In this document: positions 15,516-23,745 of the stretch, piece by piece
Position numbering within the stretch: the stretch's first letter is position 1
Layout of the letters: each line of letters starts with the position of its first letter
DNA from: Sphingobium xenophagum NBRC 107872
GTDB taxonomy: Bacteria > Pseudomonadota > Alphaproteobacteria > Sphingomonadales > Sphingomonadaceae
Assembly: GCF_000367345.1 (NCBI RefSeq)
Contig: NZ_BARE01000046.1
Coordinates: 1 to 35,814 of the forward strand
Direction of reading: 5' to 3'
Length of the DNA stretch: 35,814 nt
The notes under the pieces: model-generated
The model's database searches: none
What the model was told of the DNA's origin: nothing
Seen by the model: only the letters and a program-made list of their open reading frames with translations
Program-made: the position numbers and the translations under genes

Positions 15516-15734
15516 ATGTCGCAGACATTCCGTAAAGGTGCGCGAGTCAGATGGAATTGGGGGCAGGGCGTTGGCCGGGGACATATAACGGAGCGGTTCG
15601 ACCGTCCGGTGGAGCGCCATATCGAAGGCGTGCCCGTCCGTCGCAACGGGTCGCCTGCGAACCCCGCCTATCTGATCCATGCCGACAATGGCGCGCAGGT
15701 GCTCAAGCTCAGTTCGGAAATCCAGACCGCCTGA
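15516..15734 (+). CDS. HVA1/DUF2945 family small protein
   Basis: The 72-residue protein matches the DUF2945 (hypervirulence-associated, TUDOR-like) family. It opens with FRKGARVRWNWGQGVGRGHITERF and ends with NPAYLIHADNGAQVLKLSSEIQ. This is a small SH3-like beta-barrel, and the family name comes from fungal homologues. Bacterial function is not established. AAGAGG lies about 8 bases ahead of the ATG. It is a single-gene unit, divergent from the glycosyltransferase and upstream of the MOSC gene on the same strand. Confidence 0.88.
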   Translation: MSQTFRKGARVRWNWGQGVGRGHITERFDRPVERHIEGVPVRRNGSPANPAYLIHADNGAQVLKLSSEIQTA

Positions 15735-15792
15735 CGCCAATATGTTGCAGCCGGCATCTCGCATGAGCGGTACGGTCATGGCATGAAAGGGC

Positions 15793-16446
15793 ATGGACAC
15801 GCCCTTCATGACCATCGACGCGCTGCTCGTCGGCACGCCCGTTCCCTTTCGCGACGGCGACTATAGCGCGATTGCCAAAACGCCGGTCGCAGGCCCGGTG
15901 CAGATTACATGGGACGGCTTCGTCGGTAATCAGGTTGCCGACCCGATCCACCATGGCGGCTGGGACAAGGCCATCCATCTCTATCCACAGGATCATTATG
16001 CCTGGTGGCGTGACCGCAAGCCCGGCCAGCCATTGCTCGACGCACCTGGCGCCTTTGGCGAAAATATCGCATCGCGCGGGATGACAGAGCATCAGATTTG
16101 CCTGGGCGACCGCTTCACGCTGGGCAGCGCCATCGTCGAGGTCAGTCATGGTCGCCAGCCCTGCTGGAAGCTCGATCACCGATTCGCCGCGCGCGACATC
16201 ATGGCGACCATTGTGAAAACGGCCCGTTGCGGCCTCTATTTTCGCGTTATCGCGCAGGGGGAGGCGCAGGCTGGCGGCGTGATGACCCTGATTGAGCGCC
16301 CACTGCCGGATTGGAGTATCGCCCGCGTCTTTGAACTGCTGATCGGCGGTGGTCACAAGAAAGACCCGTCAGCGGTTCTTACCCTTGCCAATACCCCCGT
16401 CCTTGCCGAAGCCTGGCGCGAGCGGGCGCGCAAGCTGGCGGCCTAG
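15793..16446 (+). CDS. MOSC domain protein (YiiM-like)
   Basis: The 217-residue protein has a MOSC domain of the YiiM type, a beta-strand-rich fold related to molybdenum-cofactor sulfurase C-termini. Visible signatures are HHGGWDKAIHLYPQDHYAWW, GAFGENIASRGMTEHQICLGDRFTLGSA and the conserved Cys in GRQPCWKLDHRF, thought to hold the cofactor or sulfur. YiiM of E. coli helps reduce N-hydroxylated bases such as 6-N-hydroxylaminopurine; the same role here is an inference from family. A C-terminal alpha-helical tail (FELLIGGGHKKD onward) is normal for the subgroup. An alternative start is the Met at 15808; the ribosome-binding site does not decide. Confidence 0.92.
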   Translation: MDTPFMTIDALLVGTPVPFRDGDYSAIAKTPVAGPVQITWDGFVGNQVADPIHHGGWDKAIHLYPQDHYAWWRDRKPGQPLLDAPGAFGENIASRGMTEHQICLGDRFTLGSAIVEVSHGRQPCWKLDHRFAARDIMATIVKTARCGLYFRVIAQGEAQAGGVMTLIERPLPDWSIARVFELLIGGGHKKDPSAVLTLANTPVLAEAWRERARKLAA

Positions 16447-16471
16447 TGATCCAAATCTGAAGCTGACCACA

Positions 16472-16867
16472 TTAGGGAAGCGGCGCTTCCACCCGGTCGC
16501 CATGGCTTTTCGGGGTCGAATTGACGAGGATGTCCACCGGCGCTGCGCTGCGGTTCTGCGCCTGATGCGGTACGCCGGGCGGAATTTCGATGCCTTGGCC
16601 CGTACGCAGCAGATGGGTGACGCCGTCTACCTCCATCGTCAGTTCGCCCGACAGGACATAGAAGAATTGGCGCGCGCGGACATGATAATGGCGCGTCTCG
16701 CTCGATCCGGGCGCAATCCGTTCGGTAATCACCGACATGTCCTCGCGCTTGACCAGATGCCATCCGTCATTCACCTCGCCCCAGACATAATGTTCGGCGC
16801 TCGATCGGTCGATGGGGGCGGGGTGAGGCGCGGCGGCGGCAGCAGCAAGGGTGATGAGGATGTGCAT
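16472..16867 (-). CDS. Cupin domain protein
   Basis: A single small cupin barrel of 131 residues. Motif 1 is ERIAPGSSETRHYHVRARQFFYVLSGE, supplying His-x-His and a later Gln in place of the usual Glu. Motif 2 is GIEIPPGVPHQAQN with the second His. These residues could bind a metal. The start at MHILITLAAAAAAPHP gives a short, possibly cleaved hydrophobic N-terminus. The open frame extends 12 codons more to 16903, where it would overlap the start region of rnr on the other strand. Ligand and reaction are unknown. It is divergent from rnr. Confidence 0.8.
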   Translation of the reverse strand: MHILITLAAAAAAPHPAPIDRSSAEHYVWGEVNDGWHLVKREDMSVITERIAPGSSETRHYHVRARQFFYVLSGELTMEVDGVTHLLRTGQGIEIPPGVPHQAQNRSAAPVDILVNSTPKSHGDRVEAPLP

Positions 16868-16943
16868 GGCGCCTTGAACGAACCATTGCGGTAGGTCCGC
16901 CATGCCACTGGCGCAGGGCCAGCGGCCACCCTATAGCTATCCC

Positions 16944-19268
16944 ATGACATCAAATGATAAGAAGGTTTCGTCCCCCAAGCGCCCGGCTCGCGACAAGGTG
17001 CGTCCCGCCGGTTTTCCCACCCGCAATGAAGTGATAGATTTCATCACCACGTCCGACCAGCCAGCGGGCAAGCGCGAGATCGCCAAGGCTTTTGGCCTTA
17101 AGGGCCAGGAAAAAATCGCCCTTAAAGCCTTGCTGAAGGATATGGCCGATGAAGGCTTGATCGACGTCGGCCCGGCGCGCGCGTTCCACAAGCTGGGCGG
17201 CGTGCCCAAGGTTACTGTGCTGCGCATCATCGATGTCGACGACACCACCCTGATCGCGACGCCCGAACGGTGGGAAGCCGAAGGCCAGCCCGCCCCCCGC
17301 CTGCGCGTGGCGGAGCGGGGCAAGCGCGGTGCGCTGACCATTGGCGACCGCATCCTTGCCCGCACCGAGGAAGCCGGGAAGGGCTGGATCGCCCATCCGA
17401 TTAAGAAGCTGCCCAAGGCGACAGAGATGCTGCTGGGCGTGGTCGAGGAAATGGCCGACGGCAAGCTGTGGCTACGCCCGGTCGACAAGCGCATCCGCAA
17501 GGATATGCAGATCAGCGATGTCGGCACTGCCAAGCGCGGCGATCTGGTGCTGGCCGAACCAACCGGCCGTCCGCCCCGGATCAGCGCGCGGGTCACCGAT
17601 ATTCTGGGCGACCCGTTCGCCCCGCGCAGCTTCAGCATGATCGCCATTCACAAACATGGCATCCCCCATGTCTTTCCCGACGCGGTAGAGGAAGAAGCCG
17701 TCACGGCCTCCGCCCTTCCGCTTCACGCGGAGAAGCGGGAGGATCTGCGGCATTTGCCGATCGTCGCCATCGATCCGTCCGACGCGAGGGACCATGACGA
17801 TGCGGTCTGGGCCACCCCAGACGAGGATGAAGCCAATCCCGGCGGCTTCCGCGCGATCGTCGCCATCGCCGATGTCAGCTATTATGTCCGGCCTGGCAGC
17901 GCGCTCGACAAGGAAGCGCGCAAGCGCGGCAACAGCGTATATTTCCCCGATCTGGTCGTGCCGATGCTGCCGCACCAGCTTTCGTCGGACATGTGTTCGC
18001 TGCGCGCGGGTCAGGATCGTGCGGCCATGGCCTGCCATCTGGTCATCAACGCCGCTGGCAAGGTGACGTCATGGCGCTTCTCCCGCGCGATCATCCGCGT
18101 CGCCGCCGTGCTCGCCTATGAGGATGCGCAGGCCGCGATCGACGGCAAGGCTGATCATCCAATGCTCGACATCGCGCTCAGGCCGCTTTGGGCCTGCTGG
18201 GCGCTGCTGCACAAGGCGCGCGAGAAGCGCGAACCGTTGGCGCTCGACCTGCCCGAACGGCGCGTCGTACTGGACGAATGGGGCAAGATCGTCAGCGTCG
18301 CTGTCCGCGAACGGCTCGACGCCCATATGCTGATCGAAGATTATATGATCGCGGCCAACGTCGCCGCGGCCAAGGCGCTGGAGCAGAAGAAAGCGCCGGT
18401 CATGTACCGCGTTCACGAGCCGCCCAGTCGCGACAAGCTGGTCGCGCTCAAGGATTATCTGGCGACCTTCGACATCGAATTCGCACTTGGACAGGTGATC
18501 CGCCCCGCCACTTTCAACCAATTGATCAAGCGGGTCGGGGAGGCGGAGGAGAAGCCACTTATCATGGAGCAGATCCTGCGCAGCCAGACCCAGGCCTATT
18601 ACAGCCCGGTCAATATGGGCCATTTCGGCCTGGCGCTCGGTTCCTACGGGCATTTTACCTCGCCCATTCGCCGCTACGCCGACTTGCTGGTCCATCGCGC
18701 CCTGGTGGGCGCTTATGGCCTGGAACTGCCCGCGCCCAAGGGCGGCAGCATGCCCGCCAAAACCGCGCTGAGTGTCGAGGATTACGAGAATATGGGGCGC
18801 GTCGGCGAGATGATCAGCCAGTTCGAGCGCCGCGCGATGGAGGCGGAGCGCGACACGGTCGATCGCTACGTCGCGGCTTTCCTGGCGGCCCATGTTGGTG
18901 AAACGGTGAAGGCGCGGATCACCGGCGTCCAGAATTTCGGATTTTTCGCGACGGTCGAGGAATTGGGCGGCGACGGGCTGGTGCCTGTATCGACCATGGG
19001 CAGCGAACGCTTTTTCTATGACGAGGCAGGCAAGGCGCTGGAAGGCGTGGAAAGCGGCGATCGTTATACGGTAGGCCAGCGGCTGGAACTGCGACTGGCG
19101 GAGGCCGACCCGATCAACGGTTCGCTCCGCTTCGAACTGCCCGATACGCCGCCTTCACGGGGCGGCCCGGTCAAGCGCGATCGTACCCGTCCGGGCAGCC
19201 GCACTCATCGCGGGCGGCCGGTCAATATCCGGCATATCGGCTCGAAGCGGGGCAAGCATAAGCGGTAG
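16944..19268 (+). CDS. rnr: Ribonuclease R
   Basis: RNase R is a processive 3'-5' exoribonuclease that degrades structured RNA, rRNA fragments and mRNA. The 774-residue protein has an N-terminal winged helix (about 15-75, FPTRNEVIDFITTSDQPAG), cold-shock/OB domains and the RNB catalytic domain. The latter starts IVAIDPSDARDHDDAVW, where the aspartates bind the catalytic metals. YGHFTSPIRRYADLLVHRAL is conserved across the family. An S1 domain follows (VGETVKARITGVQNFGFFATV), then a basic Arg/Lys/Gly-rich tail (last 40 residues) that aids RNA unwinding. The start is set at MTSNDKK (16944), because the upstream in-frame Met at 16902 overlaps the divergent cupin gene; neither has a good Shine-Dalgarno sequence. 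Confidence 0.95.
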   Translation: MTSNDKKVSSPKRPARDKVRPAGFPTRNEVIDFITTSDQPAGKREIAKAFGLKGQEKIALKALLKDMADEGLIDVGPARAFHKLGGVPKVTVLRIIDVDDTTLIATPERWEAEGQPAPRLRVAERGKRGALTIGDRILARTEEAGKGWIAHPIKKLPKATEMLLGVVEEMADGKLWLRPVDKRIRKDMQISDVGTAKRGDLVLAEPTGRPPRISARVTDILGDPFAPRSFSMIAIHKHGIPHVFPDAVEEEAVTASALPLHAEKREDLRHLPIVAIDPSDARDHDDAVWATPDEDEANPGGFRAIVAIADVSYYVRPGSALDKEARKRGNSVYFPDLVVPMLPHQLSSDMCSLRAGQDRAAMACHLVINAAGKVTSWRFSRAIIRVAAVLAYEDAQAAIDGKADHPMLDIALRPLWACWALLHKAREKREPLALDLPERRVVLDEWGKIVSVAVRERLDAHMLIEDYMIAANVAAAKALEQKKAPVMYRVHEPPSRDKLVALKDYLATFDIEFALGQVIRPATFNQLIKRVGEAEEKPLIMEQILRSQTQAYYSPVNMGHFGLALGSYGHFTSPIRRYADLLVHRALVGAYGLELPAPKGGSMPAKTALSVEDYENMGRVGEMISQFERRAMEAERDTVDRYVAAFLAAHVGETVKARITGVQNFGFFATVEELGGDGLVPVSTMGSERFFYDEAGKALEGVESGDRYTVGQRLELRLAEADPINGSLRFELPDTPPSRGGPVKRDRTRPGSRTHRGRPVNIRHIGSKRGKHKR

Positions 19269-19351
19269 CCGTCATCCTTACGGGCACGCGGGGCCATGAA
19301 GCGGTGGAGCACGCTCGTCACCGCCTTGCCGGGGAGGATTGATCGGCAGGA

Positions 19352-19813
19352 TCAGCTCAGCCGGTCGATCGCTTCGGCGTCGAGCCCGCCCGGAATGATC
19401 ATGATGGGGCAGGGCATGCGTCCCGCGTCAGCCCCGGCAAAATGCGATACCAGCGTGCCGGGTGGGCCGCTTGCTGCCGCGCCCAGCACCAGGGCGGCGA
19501 CATCCTCCATCTCGTCCAGCGTTTTGCGTACGACGGCCACCGCATCCCCCTGCCGCACGGTAATGCTGGGGCGGATGCCGGACTCGTCGGTCAGCGTGCC
19601 TGCCGCGCTCGTCACCAGCGCTTCGGCGCGTTGCAGCGCCTCATCCTCCATCGTCGCCTGCACGCCGCCCCACTGAACGAACTCGGCCGGGGGAATGAGG
19701 GCAAGGATACGGACCGCGCCACCCGTTTGCGCAGCACGTCGCGCGGCAAAACGCAGGGCCGTTTCCGCTTCGGGCGATTCGTCCACGACAACCAGATATG
19801 TCCGCACTTCCAT
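19352..19813 (-). CDS. Universal stress protein (UspA family)
   Basis: A single Usp domain of 153 residues, with the opening TYLVVVDESPEAETALRFAARRA and a central strand ITVRQGDAVAVV. The C-terminal region LVLGAAASGPPGTLVSHFAGADAGRMPCPIMIIPGG keeps only part of the G-x2-G-x9-G-S/T ATP-binding motif, so ATP binding is uncertain. Usp proteins are cytosolic dimers induced by stress, with no single defined reaction. The gene is divergent from aceF with a 180-bp shared region, and convergent with rnr. Identification is firm; function is only at family level. Confidence 0.9.
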   Translation of the reverse strand: MEVRTYLVVVDESPEAETALRFAARRAAQTGGAVRILALIPPAEFVQWGGVQATMEDEALQRAEALVTSAAGTLTDESGIRPSITVRQGDAVAVVRKTLDEMEDVAALVLGAAASGPPGTLVSHFAGADAGRMPCPIMIIPGGLDAEAIDRLS

Positions 19814-19906
19814 CGCCCCCCATGTCGCTTTGATGGCCCCGGCAGGGGGTCATTTTCGGTCCAACGAACCAGTGCGGTGAAATGTGGGCCATATTTGCCC
19901 CTTCCG

Positions 19907-19920
19907 CAAGCGCTCGCTTG
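19907..19920. promoter_or_regulatory. Short dyad upstream of aceF
   Basis: CAAGCG and CGCTTG flank a 2-base centre in the region between the divergent universal stress gene and aceF, about 75 bp ahead of the aceF start. It may be a regulator site for pyruvate dehydrogenase genes, but the arms are short and no family motif is recognised. Confidence 0.25.
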
Positions 19921-19993
19921 ACCGATCCGGCGAATGGGTGAAAACGGGCAGCCATTGGCGCGCGCCGTAGAGATAAGAAGAGGCCCCGAACGC

Positions 19994-21295
19994 ATGAGCA
20001 AGACGATCCAGATGCCCGCTTTGTCCCCGACCATGGAGGAAGGGACTCTGGCCAAATGGCTGGTAAAGGAAGGGGATACGGTATCGTCCGGCGATCTGCT
20101 GGCGGAAATCGAAACCGACAAGGCGACGATGGAATTTGAAGCGGTGGATGAAGGCGTCATCGCCAAGATCCTCGTTTCCGAAGGTTCCGAAGGCGTCAAG
20201 GTTGGCACCGTCATCGCCATTATCGCTGAAGAGGGCGAGGATGTGGAGGCGGCGGCTGCCGGCGGCGGCAAGCCCGCGCCCAAGGCCGATCCTGTCCCCG
20301 CCAAGGCAGAGGCGGCGGCACCCGCCGCTGCCGCGCCGAAGGCTGACGCCGTGCCCGCTGCGCCAGCCTCCAGCGACAAGCGCGTCAAGGCCAGCCCGCT
20401 GGCGCGCCGCCTGGCGCAGAGCAAGGGGATTGATCTGGCTGCGGTGTCGGGGACTGGCCCCAATGGCCGTATCGTCAAGAGCGATCTGGACGGCGCAAAG
20501 GAAGGCGTCGCCGCACCGGCCGCCGCGCCCGCGTCGGCTCCCGCCGCCAAGGCAGAGGCGGCAGCCCCGGCGCCCGCCGCTGCCAGCGGCGCGCAGGATT
20601 TCGGCATCCCGCACGAAGTGGTCAAACTCAGCGGCATGCGCAAGACGATCGCGCGCCGCCTGACCGAATCCAAGCAGCAGGTGCCGCACATTTATCTGAC
20701 GGTCGACATTCAGCTCGACAAGCTGCTCAAGCTGCGCAGCGAGCTCAATGCGGGCCTGGCCAGCCGCAAGGTCAAGCTGTCCGTCAACGACCTGCTGATC
20801 AAGGCGCTGGGCGTCGCGTTGATGGAAGTTCCCGAATGCAACGTGCAGTTTGCGGGCGACCAGATGCTGCAATTCAAGCGTGCCGACATCAGCGTCGCCG
20901 TGTCGATCCCCGGCGGTCTCATCACCCCGATCGTGACCGGCGCGGATGGCAAGGGCGTTGCCGCGATCTCGACCGAGATGAAGGATCTGGCCGATCGCGC
21001 CAAGGTAGGCAAATTGTCGCCCAACGAATATCAGGGCGGTACTGCATCGCTTTCCAACATGGGCATGTTCGGCATCAAGCAGTTTGAAGCCGTCATCAAC
21101 CCGCCCCAGGCCATGATCATGGCGATCGGCGCAGGCGATAAGCGGCCCTATGTTGTCGACGACAGCCTTCAGATTGCGACGGTCATGTCGGCCACCGGCA
21201 GTTTCGACCATCGTGCCATTGACGGCGCCGACGGTGCGCGCCTGATGAAGGCGTTCAAGGAACTGATCGAGAATCCGATCGGCATGCTGGCCTGA
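19994..21295 (+). CDS. aceF: Pyruvate dehydrogenase complex E2, dihydrolipoyllysine acetyltransferase
   Basis: E2 is the core of the pyruvate dehydrogenase complex and passes acetyl groups from its lipoyl arm to CoA. The 433-residue protein has one lipoyl domain (1-80) with the lipoylated Lys43 in [10 protein letters not shown]. It has an Ala/Pro linker, a peripheral-subunit-binding domain ([29 protein letters not shown], about 135-165), a second Ala/Pro linker and a catalytic domain ending [13 protein letters not shown] with the catalytic His and Asp. The linkers share an AKAEAAAPA repeat. [24 protein letters not shown] identifies the pyruvate rather than 2-oxoglutarate branch. The start at 19994 removes a 20-codon extension without similarity. 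E1 genes are not in the window, so they are encoded elsewhere. The thioesterase gene follows with a 1-base overlap. Confidence 0.95.
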   Translation: MSKTIQMPALSPTMEEGTLAKWLVKEGDTVSSGDLLAEIETDKATMEFEAVDEGVIAKILVSEGSEGVKVGTVIAIIAEEGEDVEAAAAGGGKPAPKADPVPAKAEAAAPAAAAPKADAVPAAPASSDKRVKASPLARRLAQSKGIDLAAVSGTGPNGRIVKSDLDGAKEGVAAPAAAPASAPAAKAEAAAPAPAAASGAQDFGIPHEVVKLSGMRKTIARRLTESKQQVPHIYLTVDIQLDKLLKLRSELNAGLASRKVKLSVNDLLIKALGVALMEVPECNVQFAGDQMLQFKRADISVAVSIPGGLITPIVTGADGKGVAAISTEMKDLADRAKVGKLSPNEYQGGTASLSNMGMFGIKQFEAVINPPQAMIMAIGAGDKRPYVVDDSLQIATVMSATGSFDHRAIDGADGARLMKAFKELIENPIGMLA

Positions 21296-21696
21296 TGGGG
21301 CGTATGGACGAACAGCCGCCGGAAGCCAGTCCGGCGGTGCGCGTCATCGCCATGCCCGCCGACACCAATCCCTATGGGGACATATTCGGCGGCTGGTTGA
21401 TGAGCCTGATGGATTCGGCCGCGGGATCGGTCGCGGCGCGCCACAGTCATGGCCGCGCCGTCACCATCGCGGTGGAAGGCATGACCTTCCTGCGCCCGGT
21501 CGTCGTGGGCGATGAAGTTTCGGTGTTCGCGTCCCTCAAGTCGGTCGGGCGCACGTCGATGAAGATCGACGTCGAAGCATGGCGGCGTACGCGCCACGAC
21601 GATCGCAGTTATCGCGTTACCCGCGCGACCTTCACCTTCGTGGCGATTGGCGAGGATCGCCAGCCCCGTTCCGTTCCGCCGATTGCGGAAGCCTAA
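21295..21696 (+). CDS. Hotdog-fold acyl-CoA thioesterase (YciA-like)
   Basis: The 133-residue protein is an acyl-CoA thioesterase of the YciA/BACH hotdog family. It shows RVIAMPADTNPYGDIFGGWLMSLMDSAAG, where Asp and the FGGW motif line the active site, followed by FLRPVVVGDEVSVFASLKSVGRTSMKIDVEAW. Such enzymes hydrolyse short- to long-chain acyl-CoA; the substrate here cannot be read. The ATG overlaps the aceF stop (TGATG), so it is translationally coupled to E2 and lies 23 bp ahead of lpdA. A role in releasing CoA from acetyl- or other acyl-CoA near the pyruvate dehydrogenase complex is suggested by position only. An alternative start is the Met three codons in. Confidence 0.92.
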   Translation: MGRMDEQPPEASPAVRVIAMPADTNPYGDIFGGWLMSLMDSAAGSVAARHSHGRAVTIAVEGMTFLRPVVVGDEVSVFASLKSVGRTSMKIDVEAWRRTRHDDRSYRVTRATFTFVAIGEDRQPRSVPPIAEA

Positions 21697-21719
21697 TATA
21701 CCAGAAGCGAGTGTGACCC

Positions 21720-23135
21720 ATGGCTGATACCTACGATCTCATCGTCCTTGGCTCCGGCCCCGGCGGCTATGTCGCCGCGATCCGCGCCGCGCAGCTTGGC
21801 CTGAAAACCGCCATTGTCGAGCGTGAAAATCTGGGCGGCATCTGCCTCAACTGGGGCTGCATTCCCACCAAGGCGCTGCTGCGGTCGGCCGAGATTTTCC
21901 ATTATATGCAGCACGCCAAGGATTATGGCCTGGCGGCGGAAAAGATCAGCGCCGACATCGAAGCGGTGGTGAAGCGCTCACGCGGTGTCGCCAAGCAGCT
22001 TAATCAGGGCGTGACGCACCTGATGAAGAAGAACAAGATCGCCGTGCATATGGGCGATGGCAAGCTGACCGGAAAGGGCAAGCTGACCGTCACCAAGGAC
22101 GGCAAGTCCGAAGAACTGACCGCCAAGCATATCATCATCGCGACGGGCGCCCGCGCCCGCGACCTGCCGCAGCTCAAGGCCGACGGCAAGCGCGTGTGGA
22201 CCTATCGCCACGCCATGACGCCACCGGTAATGCCGACCAAGCTGCTGGTCATCGGTTCCGGCGCGATCGGCATCGAATTTGCCAGCTTCTATAACGACAT
22301 GGGCGCTGACGTGACCGTCGTGGAGATGATGGACCGGATCGTCCCTGTCGAGGATGCCGACGTTTCCGCCTTCCTTGAAAAGGCAGTCAAGAAGCAGGGC
22401 ATGACCGTGATGACCGGCGCGAAGATCGAGAAGATCGCGACCAGCGACAAGGGCGTGACCGCGACCATCAAGGACAAGGCTGGCAAGGCGATAGAGGCTG
22501 AATATAGCCATGTCATCGTCGCCATCGGCATCGTCCCCAATGTCGAAAATCTGGGTCTGGAAGATGTCGGCGTCGAACCCGACCAGCGTTATCATATCAA
22601 GACCGATGCCTATGGCCGCACCAATGTCGAGGGCTTCTGGGCGATCGGCGATGTGACCGCCCCGCCATGGCTTGCGCACAAGGCGAGCCATGAGGGCGTG
22701 ATCGTAGCTGAAGCCATCGCGCAGGCGCTGGGCAACAAGGATGTCCATCCCCATGCGATGGATGTGCGTAACATCCCCGGCTGCACCTATTGCCACCCGC
22801 AGATCGCCAGCGTCGGCCTGACCGAAGCAAAGGCCAAGGAAGCGGGTTACGAGGTCAAGGTCGGCATGTTCCCGTTCATCGGCAATGGCAAGGCAATCGC
22901 GCTTGGCGAAGCGGAAGGCTTCACCAAGACCGTGTTCGACGCCAAGACCGGCGAGTTGCTGGGCGCGCACATGATCGGCGCGGAAGTCACGGAGATGATC
23001 CAGGGCTATACGATCGGCAAGACGCTGGAAACGACCGAGGCGGAACTGATGCACACGGTATTCCCGCATCCGACCATTTCGGAATCGATGCATGAAAGCG
23101 TATTGGCGGCCTATGGCCGTGCGCTCCATATCTGA
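21720..23135 (+). CDS. lpdA: Dihydrolipoyl dehydrogenase (E3)
   Basis: E3 reoxidises dihydrolipoamide with FAD and NAD. The 471-residue flavoprotein has the FAD-binding LIVLGSGPGGYVAAIRAAQLG and the redox-active disulfide Cys42/Cys47 in GGICLNWGCIPTKALL. An NAD-binding LLVIGSGAIGIEFASF and the interface motif HPTISESMHE with the catalytic His-Glu pair complete it. It follows the thioesterase by 23 bp and is probably the third gene of the aceF operon, forming the E3 of the pyruvate dehydrogenase complex; it could also serve 2-oxoglutarate dehydrogenase. The ATG has a modest GAAGCGAG site upstream. The PAP2 gene starts inside its 3' end. Confidence 0.96.
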   Translation: MADTYDLIVLGSGPGGYVAAIRAAQLGLKTAIVERENLGGICLNWGCIPTKALLRSAEIFHYMQHAKDYGLAAEKISADIEAVVKRSRGVAKQLNQGVTHLMKKNKIAVHMGDGKLTGKGKLTVTKDGKSEELTAKHIIIATGARARDLPQLKADGKRVWTYRHAMTPPVMPTKLLVIGSGAIGIEFASFYNDMGADVTVVEMMDRIVPVEDADVSAFLEKAVKKQGMTVMTGAKIEKIATSDKGVTATIKDKAGKAIEAEYSHVIVAIGIVPNVENLGLEDVGVEPDQRYHIKTDAYGRTNVEGFWAIGDVTAPPWLAHKASHEGVIVAEAIAQALGNKDVHPHAMDVRNIPGCTYCHPQIASVGLTEAKAKEAGYEVKVGMFPFIGNGKAIALGEAEGFTKTVFDAKTGELLGAHMIGAEVTEMIQGYTIGKTLETTEAELMHTVFPHPTISESMHESVLAAYGRALHI

Positions 23136-23745
23136 TCGCTGGACAGCGCAGAAAGGCGCGGGGGCTTTGGCTCTCGCGCTTTTTTGCGTCCTGGGCGTTG
23201 CGTTGATGCAGCGGGCGGGATGGCTCGACTGGCTGAATGTCGGGCTGATGGGCTGGGCGGGGACGGCGCGGGACGGCGATATTGGTCGCCATCTGACGCC
23301 GCTCATGCGGCTGGCGACTGCGATCGGCGATACGATCGGCAGGCTTGCGATATTGGCGCTGGTCCTGCCTGCGCTGCTCTGGTTGCGTCGCCGCGGTGAC
23401 GCGCTGTGGCTTGCCCTGATGATGGCGGGCGGGACGGCGCTCAACCTGATCCTCAAACAGATTTTCGCCGCACCGCGCCCGGACCTGCTGCCCCATCTCG
23501 ACATCGTCCATAGCTATAGTTTTCCCAGCGGCCATGCGGCGGGCAACATGATGATGTTCGGCGCGCTGGCCATGCTGGCGCGGCGGCGCGGCGGCTATTG
23601 GGCGGCGGGCATGATGATCGCGTTGATCGGAGCCAGCCGGGTCTGGCTCGGCGTGCATTGGCCAAGCGACGTCACCGCCGGATGGATCGAGGGGCTGGGC
23701 TGGCTCGCGCTGTGCCGCGTCTGGCTACCAGCGCGGCGAGGGTAG
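23113..23745 (+). CDS. PAP2-family membrane phosphatase
   Basis: A type-2 phosphatidic acid phosphatase (PAP2) of about 210 residues with several membrane helices (about 15-33, 77-92, 97-115, 143-158, 161-178, 188-205). The three catalytic motifs are all present. C1 is K115 to Arg-Pro122-123 (KQIFAAPRP), C2 is PSGH at 138-141, and C3 is SRVWLGVHWPSD with His182 and Asp186. It dephosphorylates lipid phosphates or undecaprenyl pyrophosphate at the cytoplasmic membrane; which one is unknown. The start is set at the Met in MAVRSISD (23113), inside the lpdA 3' end; an upstream Met at 23092 is possible. It overlaps the convergent DUF2142 gene by 21 bp. Confidence 0.92.
   Translation: MAVRSISDRWTAQKGAGALALALFCVLGVALMQRAGWLDWLNVGLMGWAGTARDGDIGRHLTPLMRLATAIGDTIGRLAILALVLPALLWLRRRGDALWLALMMAGGTALNLILKQIFAAPRPDLLPHLDIVHSYSFPSGHAAGNMMMFGALAMLARRRGGYWAAGMMIALIGASRVWLGVHWPSDVTAGWIEGLGWLALCRVWLPARRG

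Noticed and set aside
19850..21211. Minus-strand open frame of 453 codons opposite aceF
   Set aside because: Antisense shadow of the E2 gene.
21978..23504. Minus-strand open frame of 508 codons opposite lpdA and PAP2
   Set aside because: Antisense shadow; both plus-strand genes have intact catalytic motifs.
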